The translations under genes were made by a program, and so were the position numbers. DNA of 64,000 bases from Brasenia schreberi (lineage: Eukaryota; Streptophyta; Magnoliopsida; Nymphaeales; Cabombaceae), in the NCBI GenBank assembly GCA_036023115.1, contig JAYKKT010000087.1, forward strand, positions 12,106,001-12,170,000, read 5' to 3'. This document shows positions 49,716 through 61,800 of the stretch, one piece after another (positions within the stretch are counted from its first letter, which is position 1; every line of letters begins with the position of its first letter). The notes beneath the pieces were generated by a model. The model ran no database searches. It worked only from the letters and a program-made list of their open reading frames with translations, and was not told where the DNA came from.

Positions 49716-49895
49716 TGCTTGTGTTTGCAAAAATGATCTCGTAATTAAATAGGTATTGACTGTAAAAAATCTACCACCTCGTCCTTACCTTTGCAGGAAG
49801 GTTGCTAGTTCTAAACTTAATTGGTGATGTCAAAATGAGGCTGGTCCTTAAAAAATTACAGGGCCGAGTGCTGGTCCACATGAGGGCCAAAGGTG

Positions 49896-49942
<47 letters not shown>

Positions 49943-50014
49943 GAATATAGTTTATCCACACATTCATTCGTGCTTTACTTTCTACGTCATGTGGCAGTGG
50001 CAACTTTTGTTTTA

Positions 50015-52790
50015 TCTTAGTGGGTTCCCACAGGTGCTAGATTCAATGCGGCCACTCTCATACATATCAGCATCAGCATCCCATCCGCATGACACAACCA
50101 AATTCTTATTTATCATCATCATAACAAAATTATTCCTTTTCTTTTCACAGACCAAGAATGGAATCAACTACAGTATCACAGGATTCTAGAACGATGGGAT
50201 AGAAGGAGATCGGATCAGTCCATATACAGACTGAATCAGTGAAATCCACAACACCAGAAAAGCTCAAAGCACTATGCTGACAGAGATTCACCCCTTTCTA
50301 AAGCTGAAGTTTTAGTAATGTTTAAGTTTATTTTGTGGGAGATAGTGTTTCTTCCCTCTTACAGAAAGATTCAGCAATAATATGTGATGAAAAATTAGTT
50401 TCATGGTTGAATATATGAAAATGCAGAATAATAATAACGAACAACTGTTTCCAATTTGCTACTGGCGAGACTCAAAAAAATGTTCATTCTAAAGAGGAAT
50501 TGTTCATGAATAGAAACACCATCATAACGAGGACGATGACGGCAAGGAAGAATGCAGAAGAGCTTCCATCCTGTTGAAATACCCAGTCGTCCAATTACAT
50601 AATAATAAATGAATATACCCATCATGGAATATTAGATGCCATCGAATACGAAGAGGCAATTACGAGAAATCAAGCAACCTTCAGTATGCATGTTAGAGCT
50701 AAACTAGGGAGTCATTATCATACAATCATCCTCGTAATATTTCCAAAATGTCTCTTAGATAAATATTCACATCGATACATACATGCGCCTTCCACAGGAT
50801 AATGAGTACATGGTTCTGCACTTATACATAATACAGAGTTTGTGATCTACTGGTCTGCACTAATATATATACTACAACGTTCCTGCTCTAGAAACAAAGG
50901 TGTCACACGTTATCTATAGAGGAAGTTGGCTCACAAAATCCACCATTTGTGATATTTTAGATGTTCAGCACATGACGTCTTTGAGTAGTTTATACCTCCG
51001 ATTGGCCGCCTTGAAGAGGACGCGCTGCCTGAACTCTTGCCTTTATCACGACTCTCTAATCCCTCCTTATGCTTCTTCCTGCCAGAACTTTCACGGCGGT
51101 TCAGATTTCCACCCTCTTCTCCATTCTTTTCCAGCAAAAGCCTCCTATCTCTTCCAATTGGCACCAGTCGCACACGCTGGAAGTCCCTAGTTCATCGTAG
51201 TAGTTACTACAGTATCTGAAAAACCACGATTCATTAGCATATTCCCACCACCAAACTGAAGTTGGTGACAACAATGATAAAATAACTCGAATATCTACGA
51301 TCATGTCCTCATCTAAAACAAAGTGGTAGCCATCATAATTCTCTTTTTGAGGGAAAGAAAAGTGTGCTAAACTGAAGAACACAAAAAAAGAAAAAGAGCA
51401 AGCCGAAATGTAAATAGAAATTAATGAAAAAGCAGTAGTTATCATGATATAATGGTAAGCATGACAGAAATAAATTGAATAACGGTCGAGTAAAAGTAAT
51501 ATGTGGCGATATCGTTCATAAAGAAACTGATAAGAGTAATAATCCAACAGATTTACAAAAAAGAAAACATAAAGTCTGGGTTTCATCAACCTTCAAGGAC
51601 TTGACAATCATCATCAACCAAGAGATGCCAGCTCCATATGATAATCTAAACGGAGTGACTAACTATCCTCCAGATTTTTCTAATCTATGTCAAAGTCTTT
51701 CCCATATCAACTGTCCTTCCTGTTCTTTTATCCCTAATTAATTATAGTGGAAGAGAAGAGAGGGTGTTGGTAGTGGTGAGAGATGAAAAAAGAGGAGACG
51801 ATAATGGTGAGGGAGATCATACGAGTGCTGATAACGCGCGCAGCATCTTTTGCAGAGAAAGAGCTTCGAGGGAAATCCAACATCAGCACACAAGCAGCAG
51901 ACTGAGGAAATGTCGGTTTCTCCCATGCCTGAGCAAACTGGCAGCAGAAACGAGAACAAAGAAATGAGAAGACCCAGAAATTAAAGAGTGCATCAGATCG
52001 ATGAAAGGCTTAAATACGAGCGGCTTTTAAGGTGTCATACCAAGTCAGATAGCTGCCATCATCAGGAGTAAGACAGAGAGAGCAAGTACCTTTTTCCTTT
52101 GGTGTATTTTAGCCTTCAGTGGGATGAGAGAGACTGCAAACCACGACCTTATAACACTGCATCTATTTGTGTGCGTGCGCGTGGTTGTGTGCAGGAACCA
52201 TAAATCGCAAAAAGAAGGGAAAAGGTACAGATCAGTACTACGGATAGCTGTCGAGATGACATACAACTCAATGCACTAAAGAATAGGCAAAGCACATGCA
52301 AAGAACTGGACGAACCCAAGTGTCTGTCTCAAGTAAAACCAACAAATGCTGCTGGTCAAGGGTGAATAAAGAACTGTCGATTTTGAAGGTGCCTCGAGAC
52401 TTTGGAAAGGAAGGTCCTGGATACTTGGACTTTTATGATTTACAAAGCTACAAGATTACCCTTGAAGGAGTTGGCAGTTGGCTTATGTATTCAACATGAT
52501 AGCTGAATCATGTTATATACATTTTGGAATTGAGACAAAATTAAGAAAAAATGCAATACTCTAATTCTACAGTAATCAACATCCCCCGACTTTGGATAGA
52601 CTTGAAGAATCAAATGGCAGATTCATCATCACTGGCTGTGAGTTTTAATTCCTCTACCTTTCCGAATCTACATATGTTCCTACTTTTAGCCACAGTGAGA
52701 AACACAAAATTTCAATCCGCTACTTCTTTCTTAGTGATGACGAAAACTCTCTTCAATGTAAACCCCAAGAAGAACATGATCGGAGCATCA
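50015..52790 (-). repeat. left arm of a large inverted duplication
   Basis: About 2.8 kb that aligns in reverse orientation with 55640-58515. Matching landmarks include GTCCAAGTATCCAGGACC-like sequence at about 52420 versus 56020, the PHD exons, CGTTATGATGGTGTT at about 50530 versus CGTTATGATAGTGTT at about 57990, and TTGGTTGTGTCATGCGGATG at about 50090 versus 58435. Divergence with indels is evident, so the duplication is not recent. Confidence 0.85.
51101..51926 (-). pseudogene. PHD-finger gene, left copy, frameshifted
   Basis: Exon 1 is 51926-51823 (M-G-E-T-D-I-S-S) and exon 2 begins at 51215. The C4HC3 PHD finger is complete (C-C-L-C, C-K-R-C, H-S-Y-C, C-D-W-C), but relative to the right copy about 4 nt are missing just after K-R-M-E-K. 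The frame therefore ends at 51101 after about 72 residues; the lost basic/serine-rich tail remains readable in another frame down to 50931. A TTAAATA (52010-52016; TATTTAA on the gene strand) could serve as TATA box. It could still yield a short PHD-only protein, so calling it a pseudogene is provisional. Confidence 0.7.
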
Positions 52791-53152
52791 GCGCGTCATA
52801 AGTTGCTCCATCGCAACAGCTATAGCACCCCTGTTCAGAAAAGTTGAACATGGGATGTGTGCCGCTAACATCCACACGGGTGGTGCGGGCTTCTGAGAAT
52901 GTCTTTTGCGGCATTGAAAAGATTAAAGTTCTAATTTGACAGACATTGGAATGTTTTGAATATAGATCATTGCGCTAAGAATTAGTCCTGAAAAACATAA
53001 AGTTTTACCAAGCTCACTTACTTGCAGAGCTAGGAGTCGTATCATATTTGCTAGGTTTCTGAAATCTCATCTTCTAGTCGAGTTTATTGTGTCTGTAAGT
53101 TTGTTATGTTATACGTGCAGAAAGTTCATGGTTCAGAAGGTTCATCATTCTT

Positions 53153-53203
<51 letters not shown>

Positions 53204-54210
53204 GTGTATATATGTATATATTATTGGCAGGCTATGTTATTGAAAAGGATTATTTAAGGGGATTATGTACATCTAGAATTGTAAAAAGAAGGAAACGAAA
53301 ACCTAGAACATTATGAAATTTTAATAGAGTTGATCTCTTTATGAAGTTTCTCCCCCCTCTCTCTCTCTATAAATATTAATATATATATATATATATATAT
53401 CTTTGATTTCTAACAGAGTTCAAGTGGAGCGAAGGCATTCAGTATTGGTTTTGATTTCGGTATTGCTAAAACAACTCCCATTTTTACAAGTGATCGGAAA
53501 GACTTACCTTCTCCACCCACTTCTCTAATCACAGATAAGAAAGCAATGAAACATTAAAATATTTAAAAAGAACGAAACTCTCGTGGTTATCCACGAGTTG
53601 GTGATGCTTTCCTTTGATATTTCTCTGTCAAGAGTAGATAGAAAAGATCAAAGAGATGTGACATTATCCGATCCGCCTACGGTTTGGGCATTCACCAAAA
53701 CTTTTAAGATATTCTTTGCCTCAAAAAGACAGTCGTTGGAAAGGAAGTGAGAAGTGATGCATCACTAACTTTATAGTCCACTAATCTGTGGTCGGAAATC
53801 CAGGAACTCCAAGAAAAGCTGGCCCTTGACTCTCGATAAACACCAAGACTGCCTTATCCTTCAAAGCTGATCTTTCACGTCCATGCCCACCTACCACACT
53901 TTTCATAACTTAACTGGCCATTGGAAAAGGAAGTGTCTTAATTTAATTACTCGCATGTTTATTCTCAAAACAAGAACAAAACAGTAATGTGCGGTTCATG
54001 GTTTCAGAAATCAAACGGCCGTATTTAAGATAGATTAATTGTCATAGTGAATCCCGGCGAGTAAAAGTATCATAAAGTTAGAGAAATGGCTGGGTATAGT
54101 AATAATATATATACCTTGCACCCGCAGTAGTGTTTGAATATCTTATTGCTGCAAATTAAGATACTTTTCAAATATCATGGAAGTGTTTCTTGACTAAGAT
54201 ACACACACAC

Positions 54211-54216
<6 letters not shown>

Positions 54217-54298
<82 letters not shown>
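54217..54298. repeat. (GA)n microsatellite, about 41 units
   Basis: An uninterrupted GA run of about 82 bp, directly followed by a palindrome that ends in the complementary (TC)n. Confidence 0.95.
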
Positions 54299-54301
<3 letters not shown>

Positions 54302-54302
54302 T

Positions 54303-54340
54303 AAATAGTCAAGAATTGCCATGGCAATTCTTGACTATTT
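54303..54340. repeat. 38-bp perfect palindrome
   Basis: Centred on CCATGG and perfectly self-complementary over 38 bp, starting AAATAGTCAAGAATTGCC. Half of it recurs at about 54350-54370, so a second, larger inverted repeat with arms of about 31 bp is formed that includes GAGAGAAATTAAATAG on the left and its inverse on the right. Confidence 0.93.
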
Positions 54341-55639
54341 GGAAATATCATGGCAATTCTTGACTATTTAATTTCTCTCTCTATATATATATTTGAAAAT
54401 CATTCGTGTTTATCATTTGAGATAATTTAACAATTTAGCATAGAGAAAAAAGCTTTTCAAGCTTTCACAAGTCGTTTTTCGATGTCTTTTATACATATAA
54501 TACAATAATCTCATACCACTTCCATTGCTGAACTCAAGTGGTCCTCCACTTGTTCTCCCTATTATAACGTTCCGGGAACGGCCGCGAATTGTGTTGTGGA
54601 GTGCATATAACAAGGTTAATGACGTGCATGTCGGCTAAGGGCCTGCTAAACCCCATTTTGCCATTACAAAAGGATGAGAAGTAAAATGATTTTATAGCAG
54701 TTGCTCATAGTGCGTTCACAAAAGAAAATCGAAATATGGCTACAAATGCCTTGCAAAGATTACGTAGATAGACATTTTGCTAGGCATTTTATGAAGAAAA
54801 TTTTGTTCTTAATTCTTCCAGTGACAAATTTATGCTTCTTTATGTAAACAAGTTTACCTACCTTAAAGAAACTTAATTTCAATTTTCAAGAATGTGGACC
54901 TACAAATTTCACCTCAAACCACCTTAATCTGGTAAAAAAAAATGCATAAAATAGCAATCATATTAAAATATATTTAAGTACAAGTGCATTACTCCAGATC
55001 GTGTCTAAATATATAAGACCTCTCGAAATCATGTAAATACTAATACCGGATCCTATTGAACTGATGTTGCTTCCCATAAGAGAAATAAATTCGCATGAAC
55101 TGATAAAATCTATTAAAATTTCATTCACTTCTAGATTATTTTCTTTCATTTTTACAAATCCAGATGTCTTTCATAAAATAAAATAACAATTTTCTTAGAC
55201 AATCTTTCCAAATAACGTAATGTTCCTACTTATAATCGAATGACCAAACCTTCTAAGCCATGATTTTTTTTCGGCACATATCTCCTGTTCGACTTTTCAA
55301 AGGGTGCTTTAGCTGCAGATCATGTAGCAACTTATGACGCTTTGATGCTCGGATCATGCTTATCTTAGGGTTTATCTCAAAGAGTCTTTACGAGTGTTGT
55401 AACATATAATGGAAAATTGGAGAAGGTACAAGAAAAAAAGAGAAAACTTGTGTACATTTAAAGAATAACAGATAAAAAAAGTAAAAGAAAGTTAATTACT
55501 ATGATTACTTTAAAAAATAACCATCACAACTAAGCACTCTTGAAAAAGTAGCTACTATACATAACATCATCTCATAACTTAACATTACACCTAAAAAAAA
55601 CTATTACAGTCCACATGAGTATCGTCCAACAATGAGTCC

Positions 55640-58515
55640 ATGAGGCTTTTGGCGCTATGTTTATGGACCTTAGGGTTTACCTTAAGAGGGTTTTCGTCAT
55701 TAGCAAGAAAGGCGTGGCATACGTCGTGGGACGAACTAAAAAAAATCGTGCTTTTAGTGTGTCTAAAAAGTACAAATATGTAATTCGAAAAAGAAAAGAA
55801 ATTAAAACTCAGAGTCAGTGACGGTTCTGTCATTTGGTACTTCGTGTCTATACAAAGTCAGGGATATTGGTTGCTGTTGAATTGAATATTAAATTTATCC
55901 TTTTTTCTGCTTTCCAGAATGTCTTCTCCATGATTCAGATCAGCAATTCCGTTGAATCTATATGCCGACTGCCAAATCTTTGCAATGGTATTTTTGTAGT
56001 TTTATAGATCATGAAGTCCAAGTCCAACTATCCAGGACCTTCCTTTTCAAAGTCTCGAGGCACTTTTATTATAAATCGGCAGTCTCTTGTTCACCCTTGA
56101 CCAGAAGCATTTGTTTGTTTTATACTTTAGACTGATACTAGGGTTTGTAAAGTTCTTTAATGTATTTTGCTTACATATAATATACATATGCCTATATTAT
56201 ATATTTAGTGAAGTGCCTATTATATGTTTTAGTGCATCGAGTTGCATGCCATCTCCATAGCTATCCACAGTAGTGATGTGTACCTTCTCCCTTCCTTTTT
56301 ACGATTTATGGTTCCTGCTTACAACCACGCGCACATACACAAACAGATACTGAGCGTTAGGTCGTGGGTTGCAGTCTCTCTCATCCCACCAAAGGTTAAT
56401 AATACTTGCTCTCTGTCTTCTTCCTGATGATGACAGCTATCTGACTTGGTATGACACCTCAAAAGCCGCTCGTATCCTTTCGTTGATCTGATGCACTCTT
56501 TAATTTCTGGCCCTTCTCGTTTCTTTAGTCTCTTCTTCTGCAGTTTTTGCTCAGGCCATGGGAGAACACGAACTTTCCTCAGTCTGCTGCTTATGTGGTG
56601 ATGTTGGCTTCTCCACCAAGCTCTTTCTATGCAACATATGCTGCACGCGTTATCAGCACTCGTATGATCTCTTTACTCACTAACACCAACATCTTTTTTT
56701 ATCTCCGACCACTACCACCATCCTCTCTTTGCTCTTCCACTATGATTAATTAGGGATACTGTCCAGGAAGTACTCTTGGTAAGAGAAACACTTCTTCATA
56801 GATTGTAATAATCCAGTGGTTAGTTAGTCAACCGTTTAGATTATGGACCTAGCCTGCCTTTGTTCGCTGTGATTGTCAAGTCCTTGATGTTGGATTGTTA
56901 CTCGTGTCAGTTTTCTTATGATTGATATAACATATCATTGAAGCGTTCAGTTTTTCTTTTCGGCAGTTACCCATATCATAGTTTACTTGTAAAAATGCCT
57001 GACCCCATTTCTTGTAGTGTCCTATTACTCACCGTTATTCAATTTATTTCATTGTCATCGTCATCATTATCATGACAACTACAGCTGCTTTTTCATTTCT
57101 ATTTAGAATGCTTGTTCTCTTTGCTCTTTTCCTGTGCTCTTTAGTTTATTACTCTTTCTCTCAAAAAGAGAATCATGGTGGCTACCACTTTGTCTTAGTT
57201 TCGGACATAATCAAAGATATTGGAGTTATTTTATTGTTATCCTCACCATCTTCAACTTGGTCGTAGGAGTCTGCTAGTGAATGGTGAATCGTGTTTTTTC
57301 AGATATTGTAGCAACTACTACGATGAACTAGGGATGTCCGGCGTGTGTGACTGGTGCCAATCGGAAGAGAGAGGAGGCCTCTGCTGGAAAAAAATGGATA
57401 AGAAAGAAGGTGGAAATCTGAAACGCCGTGAAAGTTCTGGCAGCAAGAAGCACAAGGAGGATTTAGAGAGCCATGAAAAAGGCAAGAGTTCAGGTAGCTC
57501 GTCCTCCTCAAGGCCTGCCAATCGTAGGTATAAGCTACTCAAAGACGTCATGTGTTGAACATCTATGATCTTAGAAAAGAAAACGTGTTTTGTGAATTGA
57601 CTACAGTTGTAGATAATATGTAATACCTTTGTTATATATATATATATATATATAATTGCAGAACGATCAGAGCACAAACTTTGTAACATGTTCAAGTGCA
57701 GAACCATGTACAAATTGCCCCTTAGAAGGGGCATGTATATATGGATGTGAATGAATGTTCATCAGAGAGGCCTATATTTTGGAAACATTTTGAGGATGAT
57801 CATATGATAATGCCTTCTATTAGCTCTCTAACATGAATGCTTGAGCTTTGCTGAATTACTCATACTGTCTCCTTGTATTTGCTGGCATCTTATATTCCTG
57901 AAGAAGATATTCATTGGGCGTGATGTAATTGGATGACTAGGGACTCCAGCAGGATATGGTCGTCCTTGCCATCGTTGTCCTCGTTATGATAGTGTTGCTA
58001 TTCGTGAACAACCACTGGTTGCAGCAGGGTCTTAAACTAGATGGATTGTAGTGCTTCGCAAAGGAAGCGGTTCTTTCAATCTTCACAGTAACAAATTAAG
58101 GACAGTTGCTCGTGATTATTTTTCTGAATTTTCATATATTTAACCATGAAATAATCTATCATTATTGCTCAATCAGTTTTCATGCAAGGAAAGAAAAATA
58201 ATTTCGGTCCCACATATACACTCATCATTATTAAAACTTCTGCTCTGGAAGTAGGTGGATCTCTGTCAGTCTTTTGAGCGTATCTGAGGTTGTCTGAAGC
58301 AATCTGCGTATGGACTCATCCAATCACCTAACATGCCCATCGTCCTAGAACCCTCTGATATTGTATTTGCTGTTATTCTTGTTCTATAAAAAGAGAGAAT
58401 AATCTTTTGTGATGATGATAAATGAGAATTTGGTTGTATCACGTGGATCGATGTATATGAGAGAGAGAGAAACGGTGGGCGACATCGAATCTCGCGCCTA
58501 TTAAACCACCCATTA
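55640..58515 (+). repeat. right arm of the large inverted duplication
   Basis: Counterpart of 50015-52790 in opposite orientation. The two PHD copies are transcribed away from each other with the 2.85-kb spacer between their upstream regions. Homology covers upstream sequence, both exons, the intron and nearly 1 kb downstream of the stop codon. Confidence 0.85.
56558..57558 (+). CDS. small PHD-finger protein, right copy, 2 exons, 119 aa
   Basis: Exon 1 is 56558-56661 and exon 2 is 57303-57558; the GT-AG intron is 641 bp and the split serine codon is restored. One PHD finger fills the N-terminal half: C10-x2-C13-x11-C25-x2-C28-x5-H34-x2-C37-x12-C50-x2-C53, a full C4HC3 set, with the Q-H-S-Y-C-S-N-Y-Y and C-D-W-C-Q-S-E-E signatures of a plant family of small PHD proteins. 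The tail is basic and serine-rich (K-R-R-E-S-S-G-S-K-K), probably nuclear. PHD fingers often read histone H3 tails; the ligand here is unknown. The start is the first ATG after an in-frame non-coding leader. It is the intact member of the inverted pair. Confidence 0.85.
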
Positions 58516-58741
58516 GGAGCAGTTGGCCCTCTGCTTGTGGTACTAGATTTCTGGCTTTACACCTTCATGGTCGTATCACGGGGTTACCTTTGTCGTTTCT
58601 TAGTGGGTTCTCGTGTAGCCGTTCAATCTTTAGATGAACGGCTGAGAGAAGGAAACCACGCTGCATCCCCAAGATTGTCCATTTTGGTAATCAAGTTATG
58701 TTTGAACAGTACGCAGCTCACATTGCAGGGCTCTCTGACTC

Positions 58742-58880
58742 CCACCTCTCTCAGGTGGTGAGTTCGATTCTGGGCGTGTATGTATGGATGTGTGTTAGAT
58801 CTACTGGTTGGAAACGAATAGATCTAACACACATCCATACATACACGCCCAGAATCGAAATCACCACCTGAGAGAGGTGG
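58742..58880. repeat. 62-bp near-perfect hairpin, 15-nt loop
   Basis: Arms 58742-58803 and 58819-58880 are complementary at 61 of 62 positions; the loop is 58804-58818 (CTGGTTGGAAACGAA). The arms contain a B-box-like GAGTTCGATTCTGGG. No transposon ends or duplication were found around it. Confidence 0.93.
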
Positions 58881-58884
58881 TTGA

Positions 58885-59526
58885 CCAGGAAGCAGGCAGG
58901 CCCTGAAACTGGTCGGAACCGAAACTTGGGAACCCCACAATTTGGTTTCTATTAAACCTACAAAAGAACCGGAACCTCCGGTTTTAAGGCCTTTTTAAAA
59001 AATTTGACATATTCTTACTTTTTTTAGACTAAACTAGAGAAAAACAGGAACAGACAATGAACTGTCTAGATGAGGCCAGCTTGGTTCCGGTTCCAGGTTT
59101 TGGTGGAACTGAAACTGCTGTTTCGAAATTAACCAGCTGTGCCGGTTTATCGAGAACGGAACATACTGTCAGAGGCCTCCCTTTGTAATGAAAAGAAAAA
59201 GATGTCTTTAAACAAGTGAAACCCGTTTAGTCGAGAATTGGCTCTTCTGCAAAGGTCAGGATGAGATCACTTTGTAAATCTTTATAATCTTTAACAATCA
59301 TTATTCATTATCCGTGTACTTTTCATACTTAGCATTTAATGATCCTACTTAATTTATTCTTGCTTTCATATACTTAAACATCGTTCCATGGGTTGAATTT
59401 AAAATATATTTAAAATATTATTAAATAAAATTATAAAAATTATTTTTAAATTTAAATCTTTATCGTTGATCACACCGATAAAAAAGTAAGAAATCTTTGA
59501 GCGAATTTCAACAAGCATATACCAAT

Positions 59527-59557
<31 letters not shown>

Positions 59558-60100
59558 TATTCACTTGATTAAATAAATTCATCAACCTTTAAACATCGTT
59601 GTTAAGCAAATCAATGGCAGTAGTACAACATTAGAAGGGATTGGTAACTCAAAATCACCCAAGTCCTACCAGCTTTTAATTCAGGACCATGGACAAATTA
59701 ACAAGTAATGATCGGAGCTAAGTCGTCTACAGTTGGTAGGTGAGTAGGCATTTGCTTCGTGGCTTATCGATGGGAGAGGCCATGCCCTTACCCACCCTCC
59801 GTTGTTTGTGCATAAACACACATCACTCGTGGATCAATGTCTTTAGACTCCGGCTCCTTCAGTCTTGAGACATGGATTGGATGTCACTTCTTTACTTTGT
59901 AGAGTTGGGTGATGCCTATGCATCCCCAGTTGTTGAACTCTTGATTTTTAACTCAGATTTGATTCTGATTCCATCCTTCATAAAACCAAGAACCGACATG
60001 GGTACGTACTTTTATAATTTTTCTGGTTCCAGAACTCAAACTGAAACTAACTCGGTCCCGATTTAGTTTCATTTTACCGAGAACCGGCCATGTCTACCTG
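58885..60100. repeat. GGTTCC-rich dispersed repeat relics
   Basis: Two blocks (about 58885-59165 and 59940-60098) rich in GGTTCCGGTTCC and GAACCGG words. The second ends GAACCGGCCATGTCTA, the terminal sequence of the hAT MITE at 25084-25463, so it is probably a degraded copy of that family. Between the blocks (59170-59940) I see only AT-rich DNA with a CT/TA run near 59525-59560. Confidence 0.5.
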
Positions 60101-61291
60101 TATCAACCCTTAAAAAGTTAATGCTATATAATATCATTGTTATTGCAATGAATCATGTGATTTATCCTACCACTTGACGTTGATGCAGTCACAAGATTAT
60201 TATTGCAATAGAAACCCTATCAACCTTACAAAGATCAATAGCATGCCTTGGTAAAGGGTCGACTCACAAGTTGAAAGCCATGAATTTGATATCCTGGGTG
60301 TGCATCTGGCTTCGGCCTCTCCATCTTAGAGAAACCCTAGCTAGGCCCATCAACCTTATTACTAGCCACTGCGGTCATCGTTGAGTAGTTGCTAGGCAAT
60401 CTATGCATAAACAAATTTCCTTTCAGGAAATATTGTTCTTATTTTTAACCAGCAACGAACACGAGCTCTCTTGGTTGGAAGGCCAACTCAAAAGAAAGAA
60501 GGTCAAGAGTTAAATTCCCTGAATCTTAATTTGCATGCCAACGAAAAACAGAAAGAGCCATCTTCTCTTTGGCCATGAAAGGGCAAGCTACCTACATTTA
60601 TTATCCATTCAACATGACACGCAACAGCATCTGGCATATATACGATGGACCGATGCAGCTTGTCATTTAAATCTTGGTCCCCTCGCAAAACATTTAAGAA
60701 GCCTATGCTACTCCTAAACAGTCTACCTTTGGCTTTTCACATTTTTTGGCGTCCATTTTATATCCTAGTTTTCGTCTTCATACAGGTCAGCTGCTGCTCG
60801 ATCGGACAATTTTGTCTTAAGCAAGATTTAGAACACGTACGTACATGCATACATAATTGTTTTTTTAAATTGTACTTGTGTCACCGAAAAAAAATAGATA
60901 AACATGAATGAATATATCATATAAGTAGACATGACCCAATTTTCATATATATATATATAAGGCTACTTAATTGCAGCAGCTAAAGAAGCCTAGCCAAGGT
61001 GATTTTGTTGTAGCGTCCTCGAACCATCCAAGTGAAGAAGAGGCCACGCCGACGCAAGCATCGACCATAACACAGAACCATCAACAGAAGATGATTCATA
61101 AAATAAGCTCAAGGAACAGATAGAACTTATATTCTACAACCGACTCTACACATCAGTCAGGCCATCACACTAAGTTAAATGAAATAGATAAATCTTCATT
61201 AATTAGGACAGCTTCAAGAAATCTAATGCGAGATGGAGAGAAGTTGCAACAACGGATTGGATTGAGAGTTATCATAAAAGATCACAATCAC
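60101..61291. other. intergenic DNA with a possible terminal exon
   Basis: At 60976-61122 on the plus strand, after a TTGCAG acceptor-like site, an open frame reads Q-L-K-K-P-S-Q-G-D-F-V-V-A-S-S-N-H-P and ends at a stop. It could be a last exon, but I cannot assign a family or find earlier exons. About 60250-60345 contains a tRNA-SINE-like phrase. Confidence 0.3.
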
Positions 61292-61800
61292 TCACTCAAT
61301 GAACCTCCATATCTCACAATCAACTTCATCGTCGTGCCGTTCGCCTCTTTCAGTGACCAGCCGGAAAGCTGAAGACGGAGAAGGTACATGGGGTGCCGGA
61401 ATCAGGTCAAGAGTGGTCACGAAGGGCCGTGAATTCGACTCTTCGTGATTCAGATGGAAAGAGTGAAGACCCGCCAGTGTGGGACGGGCGTGAAGGGCCT
61501 GAGTGAGCATAAACTGCTGTTGATGGTAGCGAGACTGAGTTGCGGAGGAAGCCGATTCGTTGACCGGGACGCCGGGGAGAGACGAGTCATGACCGGAAGG
61601 GAAGTGACGCTTGGCGAAGGAAGCGGCTCGGTTCTCGGCGATTAATTCGCGCAGCGCGGCGCTTGATCGCGAGGAGAGGTCGGATGGTGGGGCCCAGGAC
61701 GGCGAGATTTCGGATGACAGAAGAGAGAGAGCACGTCCGGCTACGGGCGACGATGACGTGTCGTATTCTGACGCAAGGCTGCCACCCACTACTCGATTAT
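61292..61800 (-). CDS. SPL (SBP-box) transcription factor, last exon, with miR156 site
   Basis: A 509-nt exon from an AG acceptor (CGGTGCAG before 61800) to TGA at 61292, about 169 codons. It encodes the SPL C-terminal region: G-R-A-L-S-L-L-S-S, S-A-A-L-R-E-L-I-A-E-N-R-A, then a Q-A-L-H-A-R stretch and the end E-I-W-R-F-I-E. The R-A-L-S-L-L-S peptide is encoded by a consensus miR156 target, the hallmark of miR156-controlled SPL genes, which time the juvenile-to-adult transition. The SBP DNA-binding domain should be upstream, that is, to the right. I see no SBP exon between 61801 and the window end, so the gene either has a long intron and continues outside, or this is an orphan 3' fragment. 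The frame is intact. Confidence 0.83.
61715..61734 (-). promoter_or_regulatory. miR156 target site in the SPL exon
   Basis: The gene strand reads GTGCTCTCTCTCTTCTGTCA, the canonical SPL target for miR156/157, in frame over A-L-S-L-L-S. It predicts cleavage or translational repression of this transcript by miR156. Confidence 0.92.

Larger units (their letters stand above)
47690..50014. other. intergenic DNA with LINE tail and AT tract
   Basis: Apart from the LINE tail at 48034-48191 and AT microsatellites, I see no gene. A tRNA-SINE-like phrase (GAGTTCGACGCCAGGTGCG, about 47749-47767) resembles one at about 60289-60307 and may mark old SINE relics. Confidence 0.4.
52791..55639. other. spacer between the inverted PHD arms
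   Basis: AT-rich DNA with TA/TG repeats (53152-53220), a long GA tract (54217-54298), and a 38-bp palindrome beside it. No gene recognised. Confidence 0.5.

Noticed and set aside
58742..58880. tRNA gene or CRISPR-like repeat
   Set aside because: Only a B-box-like word is present, with no cloverleaf; a single fold-back with no spacer array in a plant genome.
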